DNA from: Nocardiopsis alborubida
GTDB lineage: Bacteria > Actinomycetota > Actinomycetes > Streptosporangiales > Streptosporangiaceae
Assembly: GCF_012396365.1 (NCBI RefSeq)
Contig: NZ_JAAXPG010000017.1
Coordinates: forward strand, 108,011-172,010
DNA: 64,000 nucleotides
Reading direction: 5' to 3'
Both the position numbers and the translations under genes were made by a program. Shown one piece after another: positions 53,163 through 61,569 of the stretch. Each line of letters starts with the position of its first letter. The first letter of the stretch is position 1. The notes beneath the pieces are model-generated. The model was not told the DNA's origin. It saw only the letters and a list, made by a program, of their open reading frames with translations, and made no database searches.

Positions 53163-54608
53163 CTATCTGCGCGCCGCCGCTCCCCGCCCGGCGATGCGGC
53201 CCATGGTGAGGGCGTTGGCGACCGCGTTGCCGCCGCCGACGTAGCGGGGGCCGAGGACCCCGGCGCCCGCCTCGCCCGCGGCGAAGAGCCCGGGGACCGC
53301 GGTGCCGGTGCGGTCGCGCACGGCGGCGGAGGAGTCGATCTCCAGACCGGCGTGCGTGCAGACGATCTCGGCCGGGAGCACGCGGGCCGCGTGGTAGGGG
53401 GCGGTGTCCAGGGGCTCGGGGTCGGCCTCCGCCCCCTTCGCGCGCAGGGTCAGGTGGCGCAGGAAGTCCGGATCCTCGCCGTTCGGCAGCTGGGAGTTCC
53501 AGGTCCGCACCGTGGTGAGCAGCGCCGCCTCGGGCACCCCCATGAGGGCGGCCAGTTCCTCCAGGGTGTCGGCGCGCAGGGTGCGGCCCGCGTCGGCCTC
53601 CTCGGTGACGCGTTCGGGCGTCCAGTCCGCGTACCCGGCGGGCAGCGAGGCCCGGGCCCGGTCGTCGAACACGCACCACGCGGAGCCGCCTTGGGCGTCG
53701 ATGATGCCGGTGGAGACGGCGTAGGAGGCGTCCTCGTCCATGAAGCGGCGTCCGGCCCCGTTGACGTACACGCGCGAGAGCGGCGGGAACCCCGACTGCC
53801 AGTGGTGCTGGCGCTGGAAGTAGGCGGTGGGCATCCGCAGCCCCCAGCCCGCGCCGGTGACGGAGGCCTCCACCTGCTCGGCGAAGCGCAGGTGGTCGCC
53901 CCGGCTGCCGGGCGCGGCCACGACGAACGCGTGCTCGCCCGCCTCCAGGGCGTCCGGGTAGTACTCCTTGAGCAGTTCGGGGTCCTGTGCCAGGCCGCCG
54001 GTGGCGACCACCACGGCGTTCGCGCGGACGGTGACCCCGTCGGCGACGACGCCGCGCACCCGGCCGTCCTCGAACAGCAGGCGCCGCACCCGGGTGTTGA
54101 GCACGGTCTCGACCCCGAGGCGGCGGCAGGCCGCGGCGAGCACCTGGACCAGGCCGAGCCCCTGGTCGGCGGGGACGTGGGCGCGCCAGACGTCCTCGAC
54201 CCCGGCCCGGGTCAGGCCGGGCATGTGCGCGTTGGTGGAGGTCCGGGCCGGGAACCCGGCGCCCAGCCCGATGAGCCACTCCAGGGTGGGCCCGGCGTTC
54301 TCGCAGAAGGCGCGGACCAGCCCGGGTTCGAGCATCCACTGGTTGAGGTCCATGTAGTGCTGGTAGAAGCGCTCGGCGCTGTCCTCCACGCCCGCGCCGC
54401 GCTGGACGCTGGTCGCGGCGGCGGTGAAGAGCCCCGCCGAGAGCTGGGTGGAGCCGCCCAGCTCGGACTCGGACTCGAACAGCAGGACGCGCGCGCCCTC
54501 CTCGGCGGCGGTGGCGGCCGCGGCGAGCCCGGCCCCTCCCCCGCCGATGACGACGACGTCGGCGGTCTCCTCGTCGTCGTGGTCGTGCTGGCCGGCGTGC
54601 TCAGACAT
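53163..54608 (-). CDS. FAD-dependent oxidoreductase, fumarate-reductase/ketosteroid-dehydrogenase type
   Basis: 481 residues. N-terminal FAD loop VVVIGGGGAGLAAAATAAEEG with the following FESESELGGST (45–55), a central capping domain, and C-terminal AGLEIDSSAAVRD…PGLFAAGEAGAGVLGPRYVGGGNAVANALTMGRIAG, as in flavoprotein dehydrogenases of the Sdh/Frd/KstD superfamily. Overlaps the neighbouring SDR gene by 8 nt. Substrate unknown. Confidence 0.9.
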   Translation of the reverse strand: MSEHAGQHDHDDEETADVVVIGGGGAGLAAAATAAEEGARVLLFESESELGGSTQLSAGLFTAAATSVQRGAGVEDSAERFYQHYMDLNQWMLEPGLVRAFCENAGPTLEWLIGLGAGFPARTSTNAHMPGLTRAGVEDVWRAHVPADQGLGLVQVLAAACRRLGVETVLNTRVRRLLFEDGRVRGVVADGVTVRANAVVVATGGLAQDPELLKEYYPDALEAGEHAFVVAAPGSRGDHLRFAEQVEASVTGAGWGLRMPTAYFQRQHHWQSGFPPLSRVYVNGAGRRFMDEDASYAVSTGIIDAQGGSAWCVFDDRARASLPAGYADWTPERVTEEADAGRTLRADTLEELAALMGVPEAALLTTVRTWNSQLPNGEDPDFLRHLTLRAKGAEADPEPLDTAPYHAARVLPAEIVCTHAGLEIDSSAAVRDRTGTAVPGLFAAGEAGAGVLGPRYVGGGNAVANALTMGRIAGRGAAARR

Positions 54609-55434
54609 GGCGGGAACCCCCGTCGACGGCGATGCTGTGCCCGGTCACGTAGCGGCTGCTGTCGGAGAGCAGGAAGAGCAGGACGCCGACGACCTCCTCG
54701 GGGGAGCCGACCCGGTGCAGCGGCACGTTGTCCAGGGCGGCGGCCAGGGCCTCGGGGTCGTCCTGGAGCCAGCGCGTCATCTCGGTGTCGATGAAGCCGG
54801 GGGCGATGGAGTTGACGCGCAGCCCCCTGTCGCCCAGTTCGACGGCGAGGGACTCGGTCAGGTGGGCGACGGCGGCCTTGGACGCGCAGTAGGCGGCGCG
54901 GCCCCGGCGCACGCGCACCGCCGACACCGAGGACATGTTGACGATGACGCCGCCGGGCCGCATGTGGCGGGCGGCTGCCTGGGCGCCGTGCAGGACGCCC
55001 TGGACGTTGACGTCGAGGACGGTGGACATCTGCTCGGCGGTGATCTCGCCGACGGGGGCGTGGGGGAAGACCCCGGCGTTGTTAACCCAGTAGTCGAGGG
55101 AGCCGAACTCGTCGGCGGCGGCGCGGGCGAGGTCGTCGTGCTGCTCGGGCACGACCACGTCGACGCGGCGGGGCGCGACCCGGCCGGGCCGCTCGCTCAG
55201 GGCGCCGTCGGCCAGTTCGCGGTTGATCCCGTCGGCGACCCGCTTCATGTCGACGTCGTTGATGTCGGCCGCGACGACGTTGACGCCGCGGGTGGCCAGG
55301 GCGGCGGCGAAGCTGCGGCCCATGCCGCGCGCCGCCCCGGTGACGACCGCGGTGCGGCCGGCCATCTCGGGGTGGACGGCCTCCATCACGCGGTGGACGA
55401 CGCGGGCGGGGCCGGTTCCCTCGTGCTGGGTCAT
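54601..55434 (-). CDS. Short-chain dehydrogenase/reductase (SDR), NAD-type
   Basis: 277 residues. TGAARGMG (32–39), AADIND (56–61, favouring NAD), NNAG (118–121), Ser in NMSS (166–169), Y182/K186 in YCASK. Clearly different from the SDR at 50904, so it probably handles another step. Cluster partner of the flavoprotein downstream. Confidence 0.9.
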   Translation of the reverse strand: MTQHEGTGPARVVHRVMEAVHPEMAGRTAVVTGAARGMGRSFAAALATRGVNVVAADINDVDMKRVADGINRELADGALSERPGRVAPRRVDVVVPEQHDDLARAAADEFGSLDYWVNNAGVFPHAPVGEITAEQMSTVLDVNVQGVLHGAQAAARHMRPGGVIVNMSSVSAVRVRRGRAAYCASKAAVAHLTESLAVELGDRGLRVNSIAPGFIDTEMTRWLQDDPEALAAALDNVPLHRVGSPEEVVGVLLFLLSDSSRYVTGHSIAVDGGSRHV

Positions 55435-55551
55435 GGTGTGCGGCCTTTCCTTGGGTGGAACGGGACCGGGGTGGTGGGTCCGGGTCTGGTGGGGACGGGT
55501 GCGGTGGAGCCGGTCGTGGCGCGGCCGGGTCGGGGCGGGCGCGGCCGGGGT

Positions 55552-55965
55552 TCAGGCGGTGTCGTCGCGCCGGACGTCCCGGCGCGCGATGCGCCAGTCC
55601 TGCCCGTCGCGGACCAGCCGGTCGCTGACGGTGGTGAGCCTCAGGATCGTGGTGTCGCCCGTCACACGGGTGCCGATGACCTGAAGATAGGCGCTGACCT
55701 GCGCCTGTGTGGCGTCCGCGGACTCCACGAAGAGGTTGGTGACCACGTGGCGGCGCACCTCGCCCGCCTCCCGGGCCGCGTGCGCGAAGTCCTCGGCGAA
55801 GGCCCGCAGGCGGTCGCGCCCCGCGACCGGCGCGGGATAGGTCGGCGAGTGGAACTCGCCGTCGGGGGTGAAGGTCCGGGCCCAGGCGTCGGCGTGGCCG
55901 CCGTCGATCAGGTGGGACTGACGCGCGTAGAGCTGCTGGATGCCGGTGACCAGCGAACCGTCCAT
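55552..55965 (-). CDS. SnoaL/NTF2-like protein
   Basis: 137 residues from ATG 55963–55965 (GAGAGGGGGG upstream). The cone-shaped SnoaL-like fold is suggested by QQLYARQSHLIDGGHADAWARTFTPDGEFH, then VRRHVVTNLFVE and DWRIARRDVRRD. Such proteins act as small isomerases, hydratases or dehydratases. First gene of the minus-strand cluster, divergent from the IclR regulator. Confidence 0.85.
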   Translation of the reverse strand: MDGSLVTGIQQLYARQSHLIDGGHADAWARTFTPDGEFHSPTYPAPVAGRDRLRAFAEDFAHAAREAGEVRRHVVTNLFVESADATQAQVSAYLQVIGTRVTGDTTILRLTTVSDRLVRDGQDWRIARRDVRRDDTA

Positions 55966-55982
55966 GACCCCCCTCTCCATGT

Positions 55983-55997
55983 GTGCGATAATCGCAC
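55983..55997. promoter_or_regulatory. Palindromic operator of the IclR-controlled cluster
   Basis: GTGCGAT-A-ATCGCAC, perfect 15 bp, 18 bp upstream of the SnoaL-like start, between divergent cluster and IclR gene. A bound regulator would cover the cluster's leader. Confidence 0.65.
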
Positions 55998-56086
55998 TAG
56001 GCGTGCAATTAAGGCTTAACGTATGTGTCACGCGTCACCTGCGTCAAGAGGCGGGAGGTGTATCTTCGCGATGCGAGAGGAGCCAG

Positions 56087-56791
56087 ATGCCCGAGACACC
56101 GGCCGACAGGCCCAACACCCGGACGTCCAAGACCCTGCACAACGGGATCGAGGTGTTGGAGCTGCTCAGCCGCAGTCCGCACGGACTGTCGCTCACCGAG
56201 ATCGCCGAGGGGGTGGGGGTGCACCGCACGGTCGCCCACCGGCTGGTGCGCACGCTGGAGGAGCACCGGCTGTGCAAACGCGGCCCCTTCAAGCGCATCA
56301 CCCTGGGGCCGGGACTGGTCGCGCTGGCCGAGTCGGTGGAGGCGGACCTGCGCCAGGTCGCCGGTCCGGTCCTGGCCGAGCTGGCCGAGTCGCAGGGGGC
56401 CACCGCGCACCTCGTCGTTCCCGAGGGTGAGGACGAGGCTCGCGCCCTGATGGTGGTGGAACCGCGCAGGGCCACGGCCCACATCGCCTTCCGGACCGGG
56501 CGGGTCGACCCCGTCGACAAGGGGTCGGCCGGGCTGGCGCTGCTCGCGGCCATGCCGCCCCGGCCCGGGGAGCGCGAGGAGGTCGCCCTGGCCCGCGAGC
56601 GGGGCTACGCCGTCTCCCACGCCGAGGTGACCAACGCGGTGACCGGGGTGTCGGCGGCGGTGGTCGGGACGCGTTCCGAGCCGGTGGCCAGCGTCGGCAT
56701 CTCGGTCCTGGAGCTGGACGACCCCGCCCCCTTCGGCGCCGCCGTGCGGGAGGCGGCCCGCCGGATCGCCGGGATGGTGCACCTGCCCTGA
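56087..56791 (+). CDS. IclR-family transcriptional regulator
   Basis: 234 residues, ATG with GAGAGGAG upstream. N-terminal winged helix (NGIEVLELLSRSPHGLSLTEIAEGVGVHRTVAHRLVRTLEEHRLC) followed by a short IclR effector domain (GSAGLALLAA, SHAEVTNAVTGVSAAV, ASVGISVLELDD). Divergent from the SnoaL/SDR/flavoprotein cluster; probably its regulator. Confidence 0.92.
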   Translation: MPETPADRPNTRTSKTLHNGIEVLELLSRSPHGLSLTEIAEGVGVHRTVAHRLVRTLEEHRLCKRGPFKRITLGPGLVALAESVEADLRQVAGPVLAELAESQGATAHLVVPEGEDEARALMVVEPRRATAHIAFRTGRVDPVDKGSAGLALLAAMPPRPGEREEVALARERGYAVSHAEVTNAVTGVSAAVVGTRSEPVASVGISVLELDDPAPFGAAVREAARRIAGMVHLP

Positions 56792-56916
56792 GCCCGTGCC
56801 GTGCGGGACCGGCACGGGCACCCCGCTGACAACCTCCCCGGGCCGCTCCGGCGTGTGTTCCCGCCCCGCGCCCGGGTCCGCTCCGGCGTGGGCCGTGTCG
56901 GGACCGGGCCCCGTGC

Positions 56917-56965
56917 CGTTTACGCGTTTCCCCCACGGGTAGCGGCGTTCACGCGTTTCGGCCAC
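56917..56965 (+). promoter_or_regulatory. Direct repeat upstream of the molybdoenzyme gene
   Basis: CGTTTACGCGTTTCCCCCAC (56917–56936) and CGTTCACGCGTTTCGGCCAC (56946–56965) match at 17 of 20 positions, 29 bp apart. Candidate operator just upstream of the GTG start. Confidence 0.45.
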
Positions 56966-56984
56966 ACGGAAAGGGGTGGTGTCG

Positions 56985-59441
56985 GTGCCGTCCAGGGACA
57001 GGATCGCCGAACCATGGGGGTCGCGCACCCCGTACGGGCCCGGCCAGGAATGGCCGACCAGAGTGGACAGCCACCTGGCCGAGGGGGTGGGCCCCGACCA
57101 GGTGGACCGCTGGGTGCGGTCCGCGTCGATCCTGCACTCCAACGGCGACGCGCTCGACATCGCGGTCAAGGACGACCGGATCGTGGGAGTGCGGGGCCGC
57201 GAGGGCGACCGGGTCAACCACGGGCGCCTGGGCCCCAAGGACCTCTACGGGTGGCAGGCCAACCACTCGCCCGACCGGCTCACCCGGCCCCTGGTGCGCC
57301 GAGGCGGCGAACTGGTCGAGACCGACTGGGACACCGCGATGGACCTGGTCGTGCGGCGCAGCAGGGAACTGCTCGACGAACAGGGTCCCAGCGCGATCGG
57401 CTTCTACACCAGCGGACAGCTCTTCCTGGAGGAGTACTACACGCTCGCCGCCATCGGGCACGGCGCCATCGGCACCAACCACATGGACGGCAACACCCGG
57501 CTGTGCACGGCCACCGCGGCCGCCGCGCTCAAGGAGTCGTTCGGCTGCGACGGACAGCCCGGCTCCTACGCCGACATCGACCACGCCGACGTCATCGCCC
57601 TCTACGGCCACAACATGGCCGAGACGCAGACCGTGCTGTGGACGCGCGTGCTCGACCGGCTGGCCGGGCCCAACCCGCCCCGGCTCCTGTGCGTGGACCC
57701 CCGCCCGACCCCGGTGGCGCGGGAGGCCGCGCTGCACCTGGCGCCGCTGCCGGGGACCAACGTCGCGCTGATGAACGGCATCCTGCACGAGATCATCCGG
57801 CGGGACATGGTCGACCACGACTACGTCGAGGCCCACACGGTCGGCTACGACTCCCTGGTCGCGGAGGTCGAGGCGTACCCGCCCGAGCGCGCCGCCGGGA
57901 TCTGCGGGGTCCCCGCGGAGCGGATCCGCGAGGCCGCCGTGCTCCTGGGCGGCGCCGAGCGGCTGATGTCGACCGTGCTCCAGGGCTTCTACCAGTCGCA
58001 CCAGGCGACAGCCGCGTCCGTGCAGGTCAACAACATCCACCTGATCCGCGGCATGCTCGGCAGGCCGGGCGCGGGCGTCCTCCAGATGAACGGGCAGCCC
58101 ACGGCGGAGAACACGCGCGAGTGCGGCGCCGACGGCGACCTCACGGGCTTTCGCAACTGGAGCAACGACGACCACATCAGCGACCTCGCGGCGGTGTGGA
58201 ACCTCGATCCGATGCGGATCCCGCACTACGCGCCGCCCACCCACGCGATGCAGATCATGCGGTACGCCGAGAAGGGGTCGATCCGGTTCCTGTGGGTCAG
58301 CGCCACCAACCCGGCGGTGTCGCTGCCCGAGCTGGCGCGGATCCGCTCGGTGCTCGCCCGGGAGGGGCTGTTCCTGGTGGTGCAGGACATCTTCCTGACC
58401 GAGACGGCCGAACTCGCCGACGTGGTGCTGCCCGCCGCGACCTGGGGCGAGAAGACGGGCACGTTCACCAACACCGACCGCACCGTCCACCTGTCCGACA
58501 AGGCCGTCGACCCGCCAGGTGAGGCCCGGTCGGACCTGGACATCTTCCTGGACTACGCCCGGCGGATGGACTTCCGCGACAACGACGGTGCGCCGTTCCC
58601 GCAGTGGCACGACCCCGAGTCCGCCTTCGAGGCGTGGAAGGAGGCCACCGCCGGACGGCCGTGCGACTACACCGGCCTCACCTACGACAGGCTGCGCGGC
58701 GACAGCGGCGTGCAGTGGCCCTGCAACGACCAGAACCCGGACGGCACCGAGCGCCTCTACGCCGACGGCCGGTTCTGGGCGGCGCCCGACCAGTGCGAGA
58801 GCTACGGCCGCGACCTGGTCACCGGGGCGCCGCTGGAGCCTGCCGAGTACAAGGCGATGAACCCCGAGGGCAGGGCGATCATCAAGGCCGCCGAGTACCT
58901 GCCTCCGCACGAGGAGCCGAGCGGGGAGTACCCCTTCGCCCTCATCACCGGCCGCACGCTCTACCACTTCCACACGCGCACCAAGACCGGGCGCTCACCG
59001 CAGCTGCAACAGGCGGCCCCCGAGGTCTGGGTGGAGGTCTCGCCCTCCGACGCCCGGGAGGCCGGGATCTCCGAGGGCGATCCCGTCGAGGTGACCTCGC
59101 CCCGCGGGGTGATCCGGGCACGGGCGCGGATCAACGGCATCCGCCCCGGGGTGCTGTTCGTCCCGTTCCACTACGGCTACTGGGACAGACACGCCGACGG
59201 GGGCTCCCTCGACCGCGACCGGGCGGCCAACGAGACGACCGTCACCGACTGGGATCCGGTGTCCAAGCAGCCCCTGTTCAAGACCGCGGCGGCCCGGCTG
59301 CGGCTCCTGGGGCCCGGAGACGGCTCGCCCGCGCCCGCGCCGACGACGACCGCGTCCCGGCCGGTCGGCACCGGGGTGCCCGAGACCGTGGGCGGCCCCG
59401 ACGCCGCCTCCGAGGAACACGTCACCGGAGGTGGACGATGA
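56985..59441 (+). CDS. Molybdopterin oxidoreductase without the N-terminal Fe-S ligands
   Basis: 818 residues from GTG 56985 (AAAGGGG 8 nt upstream). It has the DMSO-reductase/nitrate-reductase family layout: WQANHSPDRLTRPLVR, GNTRLCTATAAA with the Mo-ligand Cys174, ADVIALYGHNMAETQ, LPAATWGEKTGTFTNTDR and a C-terminal molybdopterin-dinucleotide barrel (LITGRTLYHFHTRTKTGR). The usual Cys-x2-Cys-x3-Cys-x27-Cys motif for a [4Fe-4S] cluster is replaced at all four positions by S48, H51, D55 and G83, with spacing intact. It probably reduces or oxidises a small molecule, but electron delivery must differ from the classic enzymes. The next gene overlaps by 4 nt. Confidence 0.88.
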   Translation: MPSRDRIAEPWGSRTPYGPGQEWPTRVDSHLAEGVGPDQVDRWVRSASILHSNGDALDIAVKDDRIVGVRGREGDRVNHGRLGPKDLYGWQANHSPDRLTRPLVRRGGELVETDWDTAMDLVVRRSRELLDEQGPSAIGFYTSGQLFLEEYYTLAAIGHGAIGTNHMDGNTRLCTATAAAALKESFGCDGQPGSYADIDHADVIALYGHNMAETQTVLWTRVLDRLAGPNPPRLLCVDPRPTPVAREAALHLAPLPGTNVALMNGILHEIIRRDMVDHDYVEAHTVGYDSLVAEVEAYPPERAAGICGVPAERIREAAVLLGGAERLMSTVLQGFYQSHQATAASVQVNNIHLIRGMLGRPGAGVLQMNGQPTAENTRECGADGDLTGFRNWSNDDHISDLAAVWNLDPMRIPHYAPPTHAMQIMRYAEKGSIRFLWVSATNPAVSLPELARIRSVLAREGLFLVVQDIFLTETAELADVVLPAATWGEKTGTFTNTDRTVHLSDKAVDPPGEARSDLDIFLDYARRMDFRDNDGAPFPQWHDPESAFEAWKEATAGRPCDYTGLTYDRLRGDSGVQWPCNDQNPDGTERLYADGRFWAAPDQCESYGRDLVTGAPLEPAEYKAMNPEGRAIIKAAEYLPPHEEPSGEYPFALITGRTLYHFHTRTKTGRSPQLQQAAPEVWVEVSPSDAREAGISEGDPVEVTSPRGVIRARARINGIRPGVLFVPFHYGYWDRHADGGSLDRDRAANETTVTDWDPVSKQPLFKTAAARLRLLGPGDGSPAPAPTTTASRPVGTGVPETVGGPDAASEEHVTGGGR

Positions 59442-59911
59442 GGATCACCGTGGCCCTGCGCGAACTGTACGACGCCGAGAGCGCCCTGGCCGGGGAGCTG
59501 CTCAGGATCGCCGACCGGCACGAGAAGGAGCAGGAGATCCACCACGTGGCCAGGGACCTGGTCCGCTGGTCGCGCGACCACGTGCGGGAGATCGCCGAGG
59601 CCGGTGCCCGCTACGGCCTGGACCTCGGGGAGCCGGAGCTGGAGAACCCGGACCCGCCAACCGAGGAGGCGGGCGAGCTGCCGGGCGACGACTCCGACCC
59701 CGACCTGCTGCTCCTGGCGGACCTGCGTCGGCTGTACCGCATGGCGGCGGGCGTGTCGCTGGACTGGGACCTGCTCGGGCAGGGCGCGCAGGTGACCGCG
59801 GACGCCGGGTTGCTGGCGCTCACCAAGCGGTGCCACCCGCAGTCACTGCGGCAGATGAGCTGGGCCGACGCGATGCTCAAGACGGTCTCGCCGCAGATCC
59901 TGGTCACCTGA
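59438..59911 (+). CDS. Ferritin-like helical-bundle protein
   Basis: 157 residues, ATG overlapping the molybdoenzyme stop (ATGA). The pattern LYDAESALAGELLRIADRHEKEQEIHHVARDLVRWSRDHVREIA gives two helices with E-x6-Y-type and EH residues. A later LLADLRRLYRMAAGVSLDWDLL and ALTKRCHPQSLRQMSW complete a four-helix bundle. Likely binds a di-metal centre or heme-like cofactor. Translational coupling suggests a partner, perhaps in electron transfer or cofactor loading. Confidence 0.72.
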   Translation: MRITVALRELYDAESALAGELLRIADRHEKEQEIHHVARDLVRWSRDHVREIAEAGARYGLDLGEPELENPDPPTEEAGELPGDDSDPDLLLLADLRRLYRMAAGVSLDWDLLGQGAQVTADAGLLALTKRCHPQSLRQMSWADAMLKTVSPQILVT

Positions 59912-59920
59912 GGGCCGGGC

Positions 59921-61177
59921 TCACCGCCCCGCGAGGTCGGCCAGGACCGCGGCGGCGGCGCGCTCCCCGCTGACCAGGGCCCCCTGGAGCGAGGGTGTGT
60001 CGCGGTGGTCGCCCGCGACGTAGAGGCCCTCCTCCAGGCGGACCGCACGGCGCAGGTCGCCCAGGGGCGGCGGCGCCGCGGGCAGGGCGTCGGGCACGTG
60101 CACCGTCTCCAGGTGTTCCCAGTCCCCGTCGTGCGCGCCCAGGATCCCGGCGGCCTCGGCGCGCACCTCGGCCTCCGGGGGCTGGTGGGGGCCCGCCGTG
60201 GAGGAGGCGATCAGCGCCCGGCCGGGAGGTGCGTAGGACGGGGCGGTGGCCGTCAGCACCATGACGCTGGTCAGCCTGGTCCCGATGCGCCGGGAGCGCC
60301 CGTCAACGTGCAGGAGCGGGTCGTCCTCCGGTCCTGCGGGACGGGAGTGGTAGTAGGTGGTGGCGGGGTTGAGCACCGGCGCGGGCAGCGAGGGCAGGAG
60401 CTTGGGCACCGCGCCCGGGCCGACCGCGACCACGGCGGCGCGGGCCCGCACGGTTCCCGCCTCGGTGCGCACCAGCCCCGGCTCCACCTCGTGCGCGGCC
60501 GTCCCCAGCAGGAACCGCGCGCTCCCGGCGCGCGCCGCGAGCTGGTCGGAGACGGCCTGGATCCCCGCCTCGGGGACGGTCAGCCGCCCCCGCGCGAAGC
60601 TGCGCCAGACCAGGTCGTTGACCCTGCTGGACGTGCTCAGGGACTCGTCGAGGAAGACGCCGGCCAGGAAGGGGCGTACCAGGGTGTTCACGGCCCGTTT
60701 GCCCAGGCCGAGGCGGCGCAGCGCGGTGAGGGTGTCGGTCTCGGGCCGGGCCTTGATCCGGTCGGCCGGTTCCAGGGCGTCCGCGGCCACGGCGCGCAGC
60801 AGGCGGAAGAGGTCGGAGGGGCGTACGAGCGAGCCTGACAGCAGGGACAGCGACGACAGGGCCCCGGAGGGCGAGGGGTGCAGCCGCAGCAGCCCCCGGT
60901 CGGTGCGCACGGCCATCCCCTTGGGGAAGGACCGAAGGCGCAGGGCGTCCAGGTCCAGGCGGCGGCGGACGGCCGGGTAGGCGGTGTTGAGGATCTGGAA
61001 GCCGCGGTCGAGCACGTAGCCGTCCCGCACGTCGCTGCGGACGCGTCCCCCCACGGACTCCCCGGCCTCCACGACGGTCACGTCGAGCCCGGCGGCGGCG
61101 AGGTCGGCGGCGGCGACCAGCCCGGCCATGCCCGCCCCCACGACCACGGCGTCGCAGCGCTGCGGCAGATCAGTCAT
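59921..61177 (-). CDS. FAD-dependent amine-oxidase/phytoene-desaturase-like oxidoreductase
   Basis: 418 residues. N-terminal AVVVGAGMAGLVAAADLAAAGLDVTVVEAGESVGGRVRS gives the dinucleotide fold and GG-R motif; the late VRLEEGLYVAGDHRDTPSLQGALVSGERAAAAVL closes the FAD domain. It resembles bacterial NAD(P)/FAD oxidoreductases related to protoporphyrinogen oxidase. Substrate unknown. Convergent with the ferritin-like gene (9 bp apart). Confidence 0.87.
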   Translation of the reverse strand: MTDLPQRCDAVVVGAGMAGLVAAADLAAAGLDVTVVEAGESVGGRVRSDVRDGYVLDRGFQILNTAYPAVRRRLDLDALRLRSFPKGMAVRTDRGLLRLHPSPSGALSSLSLLSGSLVRPSDLFRLLRAVAADALEPADRIKARPETDTLTALRRLGLGKRAVNTLVRPFLAGVFLDESLSTSSRVNDLVWRSFARGRLTVPEAGIQAVSDQLAARAGSARFLLGTAAHEVEPGLVRTEAGTVRARAAVVAVGPGAVPKLLPSLPAPVLNPATTYYHSRPAGPEDDPLLHVDGRSRRIGTRLTSVMVLTATAPSYAPPGRALIASSTAGPHQPPEAEVRAEAAGILGAHDGDWEHLETVHVPDALPAAPPPLGDLRRAVRLEEGLYVAGDHRDTPSLQGALVSGERAAAAVLADLAGR

Positions 61178-61569
61178 GGCGCCAGGTTAGGACAGCCGCC
61201 CGTGTCCGCCCCGGACGCGGACCGGCGAGCCGCGGGCGGCGCCGGCCAGGGCTCCGTTCCGCTCGCCCGAGGGGTCCCACCGGGGAGCCGGAGGGAGTGC
61301 GGGGCCGGAGGGAGTGCGGTAGCCGCAGGGAGTGTGGGGACCGGAGGGTTCACAGGGGTTCGGGTGTCTCAGAGGAGTTCCTGCTTCCGGCTCCGTCCCT
61401 GTTCGGGAGCGCGTGTGTGCACGAAAAGCCGTTTCGGCGACGAGGCCTCCTCCCTTACGGTCCACCATCACCGTCCGTAACCCCCGAGGACGGGTCGGCT
61501 GCTTTTCACGGCCGGACACGCTGGGTAACCACATGGCGTCTCCTTGTCCTCGCAGCTCAGGCGGCTTCC
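61178..61569. other. Intergenic region with short tandem repeats
   Basis: 392 bp. It holds about three copies of GCCGGAGGGAGTGCGG (61287–61302, 61304–61319 and a variant at 61322–61337, plus a partial fourth near 61340) at 17–18-bp intervals. The rest is probably promoter sequence for the flavoenzyme gene. No gene seen. Confidence 0.5.
61287..61348. repeat. Three to four tandem 16-bp repeats
   Basis: GCCGGAGGGAGTGCGG occurs twice exactly, then as GCCGCAGGGAGTGTGG, then as a partial CCGGAGGG. The regular helical spacing could allow multiple binding of one protein. Confidence 0.5.
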
